Below are positions 24,613-33,796 of a stretch of 44,115 nucleotides of DNA, one piece after another. The notes under the pieces are model-generated. The model was not told the origin of the DNA, searched no databases, and saw nothing but the letters and a program-made list of their open reading frames with translations. This stretch comes from JAFGMR01 sp964632755. Its GTDB lineage: Archaea > Halobacteriota > Methanosarcinia > Methanotrichales > Methanotrichaceae. The first letter of the stretch is position 1. Each line of letters begins with the position of its first letter. A program made the translations under genes and the position numbers. The stretch is taken from contig CAZWDT010000016.1 of NCBI GenBank assembly GCA_964632755.1, positions 1-44,115 on the forward strand. The letters are read 5' to 3'.

Positions 24613-25779
24613 ATGATCATAAACCAGATAGATCTGAAGAACTGGAAGAACTTCCGGGAGGCGAGTGTCCCTTTAAGCCTAAGATCCTTTGTCATGGGCC
24701 TAACCGGCATAGGCAAGGCAAACCTCCTTGACGCAATGCGCTTTCTTGCCGACATCTCCCGGCCGGAAGGCGGCCTCGCTTACGCGCTTTCCGCTCGCGG
24801 AGGGCTCGATAAGATCAAGTTCGCAGCAGCGAAGAAGAAGGATCTCGTCGAGATCGAGGTTCAGCTTGCCGATTCGCCATTGTCGGGAACGTATCTCCGC
24901 TACGCAATAGGCCTTGCGATGGATAAGCAGGGTGAACCCATCATCGCCTACGAGAGGGTGCGAAGGAGCGGAGAGCTGATCCTGAACCGGCCGGACAAAA
25001 AGGATGCCGAAGATCCCTCGCGCCTTGCAAAGACCGCCATCGAGGAGGAGAGCTCGAACGAGCATATAACCGAGATCACTCGATTCTTTGGATCCATCCG
25101 CTACCTCGACTTCGATCCGATGCTCTTTCGCTATCCCCATCCGTTCCCTCCGGCTGACATACCAGGAGACCCATACGGCCGAAAGATCCTGGAGCGCATG
25201 AAAGAGATGCCCGATTCTGAGAGGAAGAAGAAGGTGAAGATCACCGAGGACCTGCTGAAGCTCGCAGTACCGCATCTGAGAAAGCTCGTCTTCGTCCTGG
25301 ATGAGGCGGGATCTCCCCACCTGGAGGGAACAGTCGATATCGGAAGGCCAAGGGCTGTACACAGGGAGGACAAGCTGTCAAACGGCACTCTGAAGGGCTT
25401 TGCGATACTCTGGTCGGCAATGGAAGAGGGATCGGTCTTACTTTTAGAGAAGCCTGAGGCCTATCTCAATCCCGAGGCGATCCATCGCCTCTGCCTCTAC
25501 CTTTACATCTCGACGATTAGAGGAGATAATCAGCTCATCATATGCACCGACACAGCGGAGTTTCTCAAAGACGATATAGGCAGGGTGGCTGCAAAGGATG
25601 TCACAATCCTCGTCCCAGGAAGGGAGAAGGAAGGGACGATGGCTTTTCCTGCAACCTCGTTTCCAGAGATCGTAGAGGAGATGGAGGGAAGGGGATGGAC
25701 CGCTGATGATGTTATTCCATCCTACTCCAACACTCTTACGCCCGAGCATGCGGGAATCGAGTACGAAGAAGATTTTTGA
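24613..25779 (+). CDS. ABC/RecF-type ATPase with degenerate catalytic motifs
   Basis: 388 residues of the AAA_21/RecF-like type found in defence loci. The fold marks are present (INQIDLKNWKNFREASVP, Walker A region near 29-36, signature LSNGTLKGFAILW, Walker B region near 275-285), but key residues differ. Walker A reads GLTGIGKAN, with Ala36 where Ser/Thr binds magnesium. Walker B reads LLLEKPEAYLNPE, with Lys280 where the catalytic Glu sits. The switch-histidine region reads IICTDTAEFL, with Asp313 for His. It may bind ATP without hydrolysis. It follows the STAND gene by 55 bp; GAGGT precedes the ATG. Confidence 0.82.
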   Translation: MIINQIDLKNWKNFREASVPLSLRSFVMGLTGIGKANLLDAMRFLADISRPEGGLAYALSARGGLDKIKFAAAKKKDLVEIEVQLADSPLSGTYLRYAIGLAMDKQGEPIIAYERVRRSGELILNRPDKKDAEDPSRLAKTAIEEESSNEHITEITRFFGSIRYLDFDPMLFRYPHPFPPADIPGDPYGRKILERMKEMPDSERKKKVKITEDLLKLAVPHLRKLVFVLDEAGSPHLEGTVDIGRPRAVHREDKLSNGTLKGFAILWSAMEEGSVLLLEKPEAYLNPEAIHRLCLYLYISTIRGDNQLIICTDTAEFLKDDIGRVAAKDVTILVPGREKEGTMAFPATSFPEIVEEMEGRGWTADDVIPSYSNTLTPEHAGIEYEEDF

Positions 25780-25921
25780 TCTCGACCCGGGCAGGTGCGA
25801 AGGGGATTAGGAGCAGGAGAAAGAGGGGCCGGAGGAGGGAGAAGAAGGGATGTCGAGACAAATGGACCGCCGGATCGGACGACCGACTTTTCCATGCAGC
25901 AGTCGATGGTCCTGCAATCGA

Positions 25922-27007
25922 ATGGCGAAAGCGCTCGATTGGCCGCGCCTCGCCGGCTCAAAGGGATGCTGGATCCTGCTCCACCTGCTCCTTGCAGCGC
26001 AGGCGCTCATCCTTCTGATCGCCGCGGCCAATCCCTGCGCCGGGCTTGTCACTGTCCCGGTAGACGTCCCGACCATCCAGGAGGCGATCGATGGTGCCTG
26101 CCCCTGCGCCACGATCGAGGTTGAAAGCGGCATCTACAGGGAGAACGTCGTAGTTGACCGGCCGGTCGTCCTAAAGGGCGTTGATTCCGGAGGCGGCAAC
26201 CCCATAATCGATGCAGGCGGCTGGGTGAGCGGGATCTCGATTCAAAGCGACGGCGTAACCGTCTCTGGATTTGTCATCACAAACTCAAACCTTGGATCCG
26301 GAATCGAGGTCAAGTCAAGCTGTAATACGATCTACAACAACACGATAACGAAAAATGCCCTAAACGGCATGAAGTTCGTGGGCAATCTCTCGGAGAACAT
26401 TGTATTATGGAACAGGATTGCCGATAACGGCTTTTCTGGAATCGTCTTCAAGGATGAGGCACGGAAGAGCACTATCGCCGGAAACAAGATAGAGGGAAAC
26501 GGATTTTCCGGCCTCAACTTCGCCGGAAGGGCGGATGAGAACCTCGTCTTGATGAACGAGGTGAAAGATAACGGCTTTGTCGGGATCCAGTTCCAGGAGT
26601 TCGCCGAGGAGAACATCGTCTCGGCAAACTACGTCGAGGGAAACGCATTTGGCGGAATCGATGTAAGTGGGGGCTCTCAGGGAAACCTGATCTCTGACAA
26701 CTGCATAATGAAGAACACGTTCACAGGCCTCTCCCTCTCTAACGGGACCTCCGGAAACCTCATGGTCGCAAACAATCTCCTCTTCAACCTGGAGCACGAC
26801 GCATACGACCTCGGGTCCGAGAACTGCTGGGACGACGGCACTATTGGAAACTACTACAGCTCCTGCTCGTGCTTGGACGAGAACCGAGACGGCATCTGCG
26901 ACGATCCTTTCCCAATCGATGGCGGATCGGCGATGGATCATTTTCCCCTCGCATTCCTTGGCGCCGCGTATATACCTCCGGAGACCTTGGCCCCCCTCAA
27001 TGGCTAG
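25922..27007 (+). CDS. NosD-like right-handed beta-helix protein, exported
   Basis: 361 residues from the chosen ATG; an upstream ATG at 25850 is also in frame. A hydrophobic signal-type segment (ILLHLLLAAQALILLIAA) is followed by VTVPVDVPTIQEAID, the usual start of NosD/periplasmic copper-binding repeats. At least eight parallel beta-helix rungs of NxIxxNxF/GI type follow (ITKNALNGMKF, IEGNGFSGLNF, VKDNGFVGIQF, VEGNAFGGI). The C-terminal CLDENRDGICDDPFPIDGG is the typical NosD end. It is probably a cell-surface or envelope protein and not part of the defence block. Confidence 0.88.
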   Translation: MAKALDWPRLAGSKGCWILLHLLLAAQALILLIAAANPCAGLVTVPVDVPTIQEAIDGACPCATIEVESGIYRENVVVDRPVVLKGVDSGGGNPIIDAGGWVSGISIQSDGVTVSGFVITNSNLGSGIEVKSSCNTIYNNTITKNALNGMKFVGNLSENIVLWNRIADNGFSGIVFKDEARKSTIAGNKIEGNGFSGLNFAGRADENLVLMNEVKDNGFVGIQFQEFAEENIVSANYVEGNAFGGIDVSGGSQGNLISDNCIMKNTFTGLSLSNGTSGNLMVANNLLFNLEHDAYDLGSENCWDDGTIGNYYSSCSCLDENRDGICDDPFPIDGGSAMDHFPLAFLGAAYIPPETLAPLNG

Positions 27008-27102
27008 ACCGGCGTAGATACGATGAGATGGATGGCTACCATGCGAACCAATGCGATTCGAACCTTTTAAATAAACCGTGTGTAATTTGGGGTCGTGATT
27101 CT

Positions 27103-27270
27103 CTAATTAGTTGTCTTTTTATGATACGGGTATGTGAAGAGTTCCCCCAGCCACCATACGTGGTCAGTCAACCCTTGAGCCCATGCAGGACATTTGTATT
27201 TCGTCACTCCAACTTCATTAATATACTTTAAGCCACGATGCTTTCTGTGAAAATTGAACTTAGATAGATC
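27103..27270 (-). pseudogene. Transposase C-terminal remnant, copy 2
   Basis: The minus strand encodes 55 residues to TAG: KFNFHRKHRGLKYINEVG then CPAWAQGLTDHVWWLGEL. It is homologous to the remnant at 426-554 and extends 12 residues further upstream. The MITE-like repeat abuts its 5' end. The catalytic domain is absent. Confidence 0.55.
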
Positions 27271-27430
27271 CTTAACTCCCAATGAGTAGGGGATAGTTTT
27301 CTACGAATCAGGTAGCTTGATATCGATAATCGAAAATCCGATCCCTTGCATTTAGAGAATACGTCATTTCCTAAATCAATACGCATTGGCCACCTGTCTA
27401 AATATATCCCCTAAAACGTGGGAGTTAAGG
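27270..27430 (-). repeat. MITE-like 161-bp element, copy 2
   Basis: Inverse copy of 264-424, with ends CCTTAACTCCCA and TGGGAGTTAAGG. It lies between a transposase tail on its left and a headless IS1634-like transposase on its right. No target duplication is evident, so it may mark a recombination junction and not a fresh insertion. Confidence 0.8.
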
Positions 27431-28460
27431 TTAAAGATAGGCGGATTATTCTATCCCTGCTCGTCAACTACGAGGGCTATCCATTCTCGTGGGATATACT
27501 TGAGGATTATACATCTGATGTTAGGACGCTTAAGGAGAATGCTGATCGATGGGCCGAGCGGTTCGAGTTTCCGAAACTCATCATGGTTTTTGATCGCGGA
27601 ATGGTATCTGATGACAATCTCCAACATCTCGAAAAGGATGGCGACTATCTTTACGTCACCGCTCTGGACAAAGACCAGCTTGCTGGGGTCGAAGGTGCTA
27701 ATTTAGAGCGATTCGAGGCAATTACAGAAGAAACAGCAATAGATAAGATAATATCCGCAGGTTTTTCAAGATATGATGATTCTACATACTATGAAGACCT
27801 AGGCGTTGATCGCGATGGTAGACGTCATGTTTTGGTATTCAATTTAGATCTTCTTAAAGCGCAACAAAAAACAAGAGAAGATCTTATTGAGATTGCTCTA
27901 AAAGAGATATGCAAAGAAAAAAATGAAAACTATTAAGTGCAAAAAATAGCAGAAGGCTGAAACCTACGGAACGAAGAATCGATAAAATTCTTGAGAGGCT
28001 TAAGATGAATAGGTGTGTAGGATACAGCCTCGAAAAAATAGATTTAATCGGAAGAAACAGCTCAACAATAGCGAGTTTTGATCTTAAATACTGGAGAAAA
28101 GCTAAGGATATTGAAAAGAGGCAATTGACCGATGGAATGTGGATGCTTGTTACGAACATCTCTGATGCTGTCAAACCAGAGGAATATCGGCTTGGCCCGG
28201 AGGAACTCATATCTGTTTATCGGAACAAAAATTGGGTAGAGGAGGCGTTTAAAGAAGTTAAATCGTTTCTAAAGTTCCAGCCAACTTTTGTCTATACCAA
28301 CGAGCATGTTCGTGCTCACTACACTATATGCATCCTATCTTACTTGCTGGATATAACAGTCACAAATAAAATCCGACAAAAACCGATCGAAGATATTAGC
28401 AGTGTGGAGAAGGTTCACAATACGCTGAGAAGATGCGAGCTGGGGTTAATAGGGGGTTAA
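27431..28460 (+). pseudogene. IS1634-like transposase, N-terminus missing, frameshifted
   Basis: The frame from 27431 encodes KVKDRRIILSLLVNYEGYPF, LIMVFDRGMVSD and DGDYLYVTAL, the second half of an IS1634/IS4-type DDE transposase including a catalytic Asp region (VFDRGM). It breaks near 27936. The frame shifted from about 27945 continues with LKPTERRIDKILERLK, LTDGMWMLVTN and ends VRAHYTICILSYLLDIT, which includes the family's C-terminal YRNKNWVEEAFKEVK glutamate motif. The first ~150 residues are absent, and the MITE takes their place. The end is also probably shortened. Confidence 0.75.
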
Positions 28461-28665
28461 TGGTTCAAAACGTTGTGAAAAAAAGCTTATGCCCCTAATA
28501 AATGGGCAAAAAACCATACTTAAAATGTTTAATTGTGGTTATTTATCAGAGAGCAACTACCTGAAATCGATGGGTATTGGAGGCGTGTAGAACAGACTCA
28601 AAAAATTTGGTGTTTTACTGCTATCGATCTAAATGAGATCTGACGAAGATGGGTTAAATCGAATA

Positions 28666-28686
28666 CCCCGCAGCTTGCTGCGCGGG
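28666..28686. repeat. IS605-like terminal hairpin, orphan
   Basis: CGAATACCCCG followed by CAGC-TT-GCTG and CGCGGG gives an almost perfect stem. The CGAATACCCCG lead is shared with the hairpin at 622-641 read on the minus strand, and CAGCTTGCTG recurs at 39258-39267. No transposase belongs to it. The gap 28461-28756 otherwise shows only AT-rich insertion-sequence tail and the promoter of the next gene. Confidence 0.45.
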
Positions 28687-28713
28687 TGCGCTGCCGCCGC
28701 TTCACTAGAAATA

Positions 28714-28727
28714 GCTTTAAATCTAAA
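28714..28727 (+). promoter_or_regulatory. TATA box for the exported protein gene
   Basis: GCTTTAAATCTAAA-type box in an AT-rich stretch. The predicted transcript start is near 28745, 12 nt before the ATG. Confidence 0.5.
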
Positions 28728-28756
28728 TAAGGCTTAATAGTCTTCGGTGAAACTAA

Positions 28757-29554
28757 ATGAAATATAGCAAAACGTTGCTGAGTATGACGGCGCTCGCCGC
28801 ATGTCTGCTAATTGGCATTGCATGGGGAGCAGACTATTTGGAAGGAGGATACGTTGAAAGTTCCAGTGGCAGTGGCAGCGTAATGGGATCTAGCGGAGAT
28901 TGGATTAGCCCCAACATGGGCCAAGGATACGTTAGAGGCCGCTCGATGGCGGATCCAGGGATAGCTGGCATGCTGCAGTGGCTCGATGCACCAGTCCCCA
29001 CCTTACCCTGGTACAACCCGGATCTCATCTTTTATACGAATCCGGTTGCTGACACCACTTTCTCGCCCTTCAGAGAATATTATGCAACTACAGGCACGCT
29101 TGTTGTTGGTGGAATAATAAGCAATCCTACCAGGTTCGATATAACGCAGAAAACACCCACCGCTGTGTACTACGGTGCAGGTGTAGGGTTGCCATACTCC
29201 CAGTATGAAGCCACAGTGCCGTCCAAGACCAACGACCTCTGGATCCAGGGAGCAACAAACTGGACACAATATGTGATATGCCCCGTCGGAACCTGGTTAC
29301 AGCTAATCGCCTACGCACCCGTTGCAGGACCCGCAGGCTTCTATGAGATGACTCAGACCGACACAATCAGTTCGAAATACAACCCATATCAGTTCAACGA
29401 AGGTTATAACACCATGAACTTCTATGCTGACCAAGTAGGGAGACATATGCTCAACTTCGTGGTAAACAGCCAGCCCAGCAACACAGTCATTGTGGATGTG
29501 CTTGCCCCAGCAGAGCCCGGGTCAACGACGTCAATATCACATACAATGTCTTAG
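28757..29554 (+). CDS. Exported protein, Methanothrix-type family (paralogue of 11070-12071)
   Basis: 265 residues with a signal peptide (LLSMTALAACLLIGIAWGAD). The core matches the product of 11070-12071: PFREYYATTG, GGIISNPTRFDI, KTNDLWIQGATNW, ICPVGTWLQLIAY, MNFYADQVGRHMLNF and QPSNTVIVDV. It lacks the C-terminal PEGA-like region. It sits alone between the decayed IS1634-like and the IS3-like elements and is more A/T-rich than most of the window. Function unknown; an envelope or surface role is likely. Confidence 0.83.
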   Translation: MKYSKTLLSMTALAACLLIGIAWGADYLEGGYVESSSGSGSVMGSSGDWISPNMGQGYVRGRSMADPGIAGMLQWLDAPVPTLPWYNPDLIFYTNPVADTTFSPFREYYATTGTLVVGGIISNPTRFDITQKTPTAVYYGAGVGLPYSQYEATVPSKTNDLWIQGATNWTQYVICPVGTWLQLIAYAPVAGPAGFYEMTQTDTISSKYNPYQFNEGYNTMNFYADQVGRHMLNFVVNSQPSNTVIVDVLAPAEPGSTTSISHTMS

Positions 29555-29723
29555 AGGTAATACATCACTGAAACAAAAGATGTGAGATTGATGGTTGGCA
29601 CATTTTGGCCGCCGAGGGTCAATGCTATCAATCTCGCATATTTCTGCTAGGCAATAAAATGCTGCACAACTGGAGAGTTATAGAATGGTACACTGGACTG
29701 AACCCCTGTTGGTGGACAAAAAG

Positions 29724-30762
29724 TTAAGCAACGGTATTTAAACCCCCCTCCATCTCAAATTGTTCTGGCGACCTATACCCAAGGGCTGAGTGCAGCCTCT
29801 TCTTATTGTAGACTTCCTCAATGAAATAGCTAATGTTCTCGAGAGCTTCATGAAATGTCGTGTACTCATTCAAATATACCTCTTCCGATTTTAGCGTTTT
29901 GATAAAGCTTTCCACAAATGCATTATCATATGGGTTTCCTCTTCTGCTCATGCTTATTTTAATGTTATGATCCGTTAGGCATTCTTTATACCCATTGGAT
30001 GCATATTGAACCCCTTGATCAGAATGATGAATGAGCCCATCAATAGATTCAGTCCATCGATTTTCTAAGGCCATTTTCAGAGCATTCATGGCTAGATCAG
30101 CATCTATTCTACGATCCAGATCCCATCCGATGCACATTCTGCTAAACAGGTCTAATATCACAGCTAGATAGGTTCACTTGCTTGAGAGCTGGATATATGT
30201 GATGTCCGAAGCCCAAACTTGGTTTGGCCCTGTGATCTCAATATCCTTCACTAAATTTATGTATATTGGGAGTCCATGGTCAGAAATAGTCGTAACCGGC
30301 CTGAATTATCTCTTTGAACATAGCAGATTATCCTCCCTCATGAGCCTCAATGCGTGCTTGTGATTGGTCGAATATCCTCGAGTCCTCAGCTCTATAGTCA
30401 CGCGCCGATAACCATATCCAGGAAATTCTCGTGCAATATCCAGGATCTGATTCCTCAGATCCAATTCAGCACCATTTTGAGAGACTTCGTCACCGTGTCG
30501 ATTCATCCATTTGTAGTATTCACTTCTGCTCACTTCGAGTGCTTTGCAAGCTCTGCACGTCGGCAAGATAAGGCCATTAGATAGTGATTCTTGGATTATC
30601 ATGTACCTCGTCCCAGCCTCGACCTTGCTCGCCCCTCGCAAACCCTCTGCCCCAACACAGACAAGGCTTTTTTTTAAAAGTTCGTCCTCGGCATAAAGCT
30701 GGCCGAGAAGCCGTTCCAGCTCATCAACTCGCGCGCCCTCTTTATGCCTCCTGCCATTGCCC
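29724..30762 (-). pseudogene. IS3-family transposase OrfB, broken by two stops
   Basis: Read on the minus strand: an ELERLLGQLYAEDELLKK leucine-zipper-like end, then SRSEYYKWMNRHG, YGYRRVTIELRTRGY, and a stop (TAA at 30306-30308). The same frame continues with FRPVTTISDHGLP, GPNQVWASDITYIQL, a TGA at 30174-30176, then LDLFSRMCIGWDL, GLIHHSDQGVQYAS and NAFVESFIKTLKSE. The DDE aspartates (SDITYI and HSDQG) and glutamate (VESFIK) are all readable, so the damage is recent. Confidence 0.85.
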
Positions 30763-30930
30763 CTAAAATGCGCCCTCTGGGTTGCTGGCAAGCTCGTCCT
30801 TCCACCGACAGGGCAAACTGGGATGAATGCCACGCTCCCGGGCTATCTGAACCAGCGGTTTCCCGCTATCAAGCTCGGCTATAACCGATAGCTTGAACTC
30901 GCGGTCGTATTTCCGCCGCGTCTTTGTCAT
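30763..30930 (-). pseudogene. IS3-family OrfA, frameshifted
   Basis: Starts MTKTRRKYDREFKLSVIAEL with an HTH (PLVQIARERGIHPS) and runs to NPEGAF, where a stop occurs at 30763-30765. The next part of the protein (RGNGRRHKEGARVDELER) is in another frame, so one base has changed around 30760-30770. Confidence 0.75.
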
Positions 30931-31186
30931 GTGACCCCCCCCCCCCGCGGGTTCACATTGCTTAACTCACTGTCTACTCAATGGGGTTCACTCCACTTGT
31001 TGCCTCTACATCTCTTAAACCAGTCGGTGCCTGATCTCACAAATGCCCCCCCGGCCGCGTTTCCCCTTTTTCAAGCCTTGTTAGGATCGATCCCATCCTT
31101 CTGCCCAACTCCCCCCGGGAAGAGAACGGGCCGATTCGCCCCACCATCGAAAAGGTAGATATCCGATGGGCATATTCTGCCCCTGG

Positions 31187-31531
31187 ATGCTTAACTTCAA
31201 CGTCATTCTCGAGGGCGCTTGGCTCGTCCGAGATGTGAAATCCGCCGACGATGCGATAGGCGTCGCGATATCCGAGGCAGGAAAACGGCTGAACCAGAAG
31301 AAGCTGGAGTTCGTCGAGGTGGAGGTGGGCGAGAGCACCTGCCCTCACTGCAACGAGCCTTTGGACGGGGTCTTCCTCGTCGCTGGAACGGCCCTCGTTG
31401 GGCTGATATTCGAGATCAAGATCTTCAACGCCGAGAGCGAGGAGCATGCAGCACGGATAGCCAAGTCGATGATAGGCCGAGCACTCGGGACAATCCCCCT
31501 CAGGCTGCTCGATATATCCGACATGGATTGA
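31187..31531 (+). CDS. UPF0212/DUF555 protein
   Basis: 114 residues, a short family found mainly in methanogens. The start NFNVILEGAWLVRDVKSADD, the GVAISEAGKRLN helix, the CPHCNEPLDGVFLVAGTALV zinc-like knuckle and FNAESEEHAARIAKS are characteristic. Function unknown. The ATG at 31187 fits the family start; 31166 would add seven residues. It converges with the helicase gene. Confidence 0.9.
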   Translation: MLNFNVILEGAWLVRDVKSADDAIGVAISEAGKRLNQKKLEFVEVEVGESTCPHCNEPLDGVFLVAGTALVGLIFEIKIFNAESEEHAARIAKSMIGRALGTIPLRLLDISDMD

Positions 31532-31550
31532 AGCGGCGGGGAGGCCCCCC

Positions 31551-33674
31551 TCACCGGCAGCTCGCATTTGATCGGCCCCAGTCGATCTCCTTTTCGCGTA
31601 TCGCCCTTGCGCTCTCTCTCGCGTCAACGGAGACTAGCTCCTCTGCCACCCATGCGGGCAGGTACTGCTTTACGCCGCTAGGTCCCAAGCTGTTGAACCG
31701 ACGGTCGCAGAATAGGATCACCCCCATCTCCGACTCCGCCCTGATCACGCGCCCTGCCGCCTGGAGCCCTTTGTTTATCGCAGGAAGCGTGTATGCTATG
31801 AGGAGGCCCTTCTCCTTTCCGTACTTTCTGGAGTAGTAGTCGTTGATCTCCCTCTGGATCTCGTCGAAGACGCCGAGCGGAAGCCCAATGACTGCAACGC
31901 CGCTTAAAGCCTCCCCCTTGTAGTCGATTCCCTCGGCAAGCTTTCCCCCGCATACCCCCATCAATACCCCCCCCGATAGGCAGCCCTGGCGAAAGAACTG
32001 GTCGAGGACAAGTGGCACATCCTCTGCCGCGCGCGGCTCGGAAAAGAGCCTTTTATTGGCCTTCCTGGCGTAGGCGAGCGCGAATTCCCTGTAGCTGTTC
32101 ATCATGGCGTAAGAAGTGAAGAAGAGGGCGACGTTTCCAGGAACGCCCATGACAACCGCCCCTATGTGGCTTGTGATCTCCCTTCGGTTGTCCGCATCCT
32201 CTCGAGAGCCGAGGCGGGTCGTTGCCCGCTTTGCAACCATTAAGAGCCGGTTCTCCCTCGGGAAGGGATTGGGAAGGCTGAGCTTTGTTGCCCGACCCTC
32301 CTCGCCCAGACAGTAGAGCTCGTAGGCCTCCAATGGCGAGAGAGTGCCGCTGAGCATCACAGTTGCGTTCACATTGTCCGTTATGCGGCGTATCACTGGC
32401 GCGGGATCGATTCTCGTCACCTCGAGACGGGTCCAGCGCCGATCACCGGATGAGGTGCTCGATACCTTCGCTTGATAGGACCTGTCCGCCTCTGCCTGCT
32501 CGATCTCCATCAGGAAGAGGAGCACCTGGGCGAGGTTTGGTTGGATCTCGCCCTGGAGGTTCTCGGAGTCGCCCTCGGCAAGCCTCATCTCGGCGACTGC
32601 AAGCGAGACCTCGGAGATGTTGGATAGGGCCCCCTCGATATCATCGATCCCGTCGTAGAGAAATCCCCTGAACATGTCGGTGTCGAGAAGCGCTTCGCCT
32701 TCGGGCATGCGAGACTCCCTGGATAGTATAAAGCGCTTGAGCCTGGGTAGGAGGAGGCGGATCGCCTTTATCCCTTCGCGACGCCACATGGAGTCAGCCT
32801 CCGCGAGCGTTGCCTGCCCAAGCGCCTTCTCGAACTTCCCGACCTCGGTCTCGGCGAGATCTATCATGCGAATGGTAAGAGCCCGGGTGTTCATCCCACG
32901 CACAGCATCTCCGAGGTTATGCGCCTCGTCGACGAAGACCGTCACCTTCTCAGAATCGAGCTCCAGCCACTGGAAGATGATCTCCTGGAAGTCGGGGCTG
33001 AATAGATGGGAGTAGTTCATTATGATCAGATCGCTCGTCTTCGCATAGAGGGCCATCACCTCGTAGGGGCATAGCCCCTCGCATATACCGAGAAGGTCTT
33101 CAGGCGCATTGATCTTCTTCTTCAGCCGCTCGACTGCATCCAGGGCAAGCGTCGAGCGGCGAAAGAAGACCTTTCCGTTGAGGTCGAACGCCTCCCTGCT
33201 TCGAAGATAGAAGGGGCAGAACGTGCGACTACCCGGCATCTCCTCCGGGATCGAGTCCCTCTCGGCGATGTATACGCTCTCCTTTCCCCTTCTAAGCTTC
33301 GTCGTCATGTAGTTCTTGGACCACTCCTTCAGCCGAGAGCATGCGGAGTAGACGCTCTCGCCCCCGAACTCATCGGCGAGAGGGCAGACCTTGGCCTTTC
33401 CAACCATGTAGGAGACTTCGGGGCGGTGACGGGTGCTCCCCCAGATCCTCCCGAGCTCCCCTAGGTAGATATCGATCTGGCTTACGGTGCGAACGGCAAC
33501 CACGATCTTGCCGGGGGCTGCCGCGAGCGCGGCCGATATGCAGCTAGTCTTGCCGCAGCCTGTAGGAGCATCCAGCATGAGTATTCCATGATCCCCTCGT
33601 CGAACGGTATCGTAGACGGCATCGAGCATCCTGTCCTGGTAGGGCCTGAGGGACGGATAGGGGAAGTAATCCAT
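31551..33674 (-). CDS. XPD/Rad3-family DNA helicase
   Basis: 707 residues from the chosen ATG. A superfamily 2 5'-3' helicase for repair: Walker A LDAPTGCGKTS near 34-44, DEAH box VFVDEAHNLGDA, the Fe-S cluster cysteines in YSACSRL, RTFCPFY and ICEGLCPYE, the ATVMLSGTLSPLEAY motif and C-terminal GKLAEGIDYKGEAL and QAAGRVIRAE motifs. A longer frame to 33770 would run toward the divergent gene and adds no family sequence, so MDYFPYPSLRPYQ is taken as the start. Product matches the archaeal XPD length loosely, slightly longer. Confidence 0.9.
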   Translation of the reverse strand: MDYFPYPSLRPYQDRMLDAVYDTVRRGDHGILMLDAPTGCGKTSCISAALAAAPGKIVVAVRTVSQIDIYLGELGRIWGSTRHRPEVSYMVGKAKVCPLADEFGGESVYSACSRLKEWSKNYMTTKLRRGKESVYIAERDSIPEEMPGSRTFCPFYLRSREAFDLNGKVFFRRSTLALDAVERLKKKINAPEDLLGICEGLCPYEVMALYAKTSDLIIMNYSHLFSPDFQEIIFQWLELDSEKVTVFVDEAHNLGDAVRGMNTRALTIRMIDLAETEVGKFEKALGQATLAEADSMWRREGIKAIRLLLPRLKRFILSRESRMPEGEALLDTDMFRGFLYDGIDDIEGALSNISEVSLAVAEMRLAEGDSENLQGEIQPNLAQVLLFLMEIEQAEADRSYQAKVSSTSSGDRRWTRLEVTRIDPAPVIRRITDNVNATVMLSGTLSPLEAYELYCLGEEGRATKLSLPNPFPRENRLLMVAKRATTRLGSREDADNRREITSHIGAVVMGVPGNVALFFTSYAMMNSYREFALAYARKANKRLFSEPRAAEDVPLVLDQFFRQGCLSGGVLMGVCGGKLAEGIDYKGEALSGVAVIGLPLGVFDEIQREINDYYSRKYGKEKGLLIAYTLPAINKGLQAAGRVIRAESEMGVILFCDRRFNSLGPSGVKQYLPAWVAEELVSVDARESARAIREKEIDWGRSNASCR

Positions 33675-33796
33675 GTACACGGGAGGGAGGTCTCCCTCGT
33701 TGGTGATAAAACCTACCTCTGAAGATGGGGGATGCTCTGAAGATGCGGGGAAAAGATTCAATATCTTCAAAGCCCAAGTGGATGATGGGAGTTAGC

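Larger units (their letters stand above)
29694..30995 (-). mobile_element. IS3-type insertion sequence, decayed
   Basis: About 1.3 kb bounded by imperfect inverted repeats: TGGACTGAACCCC at the left and, on the opposite strand, TGGAGTGAACCCC at the right; matching GTTAAGCAA follows about 20 bp in on both sides. Inside are orfA and orfB on the minus strand. The transposase has a frameshift and two nonsense codons, so the copy is inactive. No clear target duplication is seen. A C12 run near 30936-30947 lies just before the orfA start. Confidence 0.8.
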
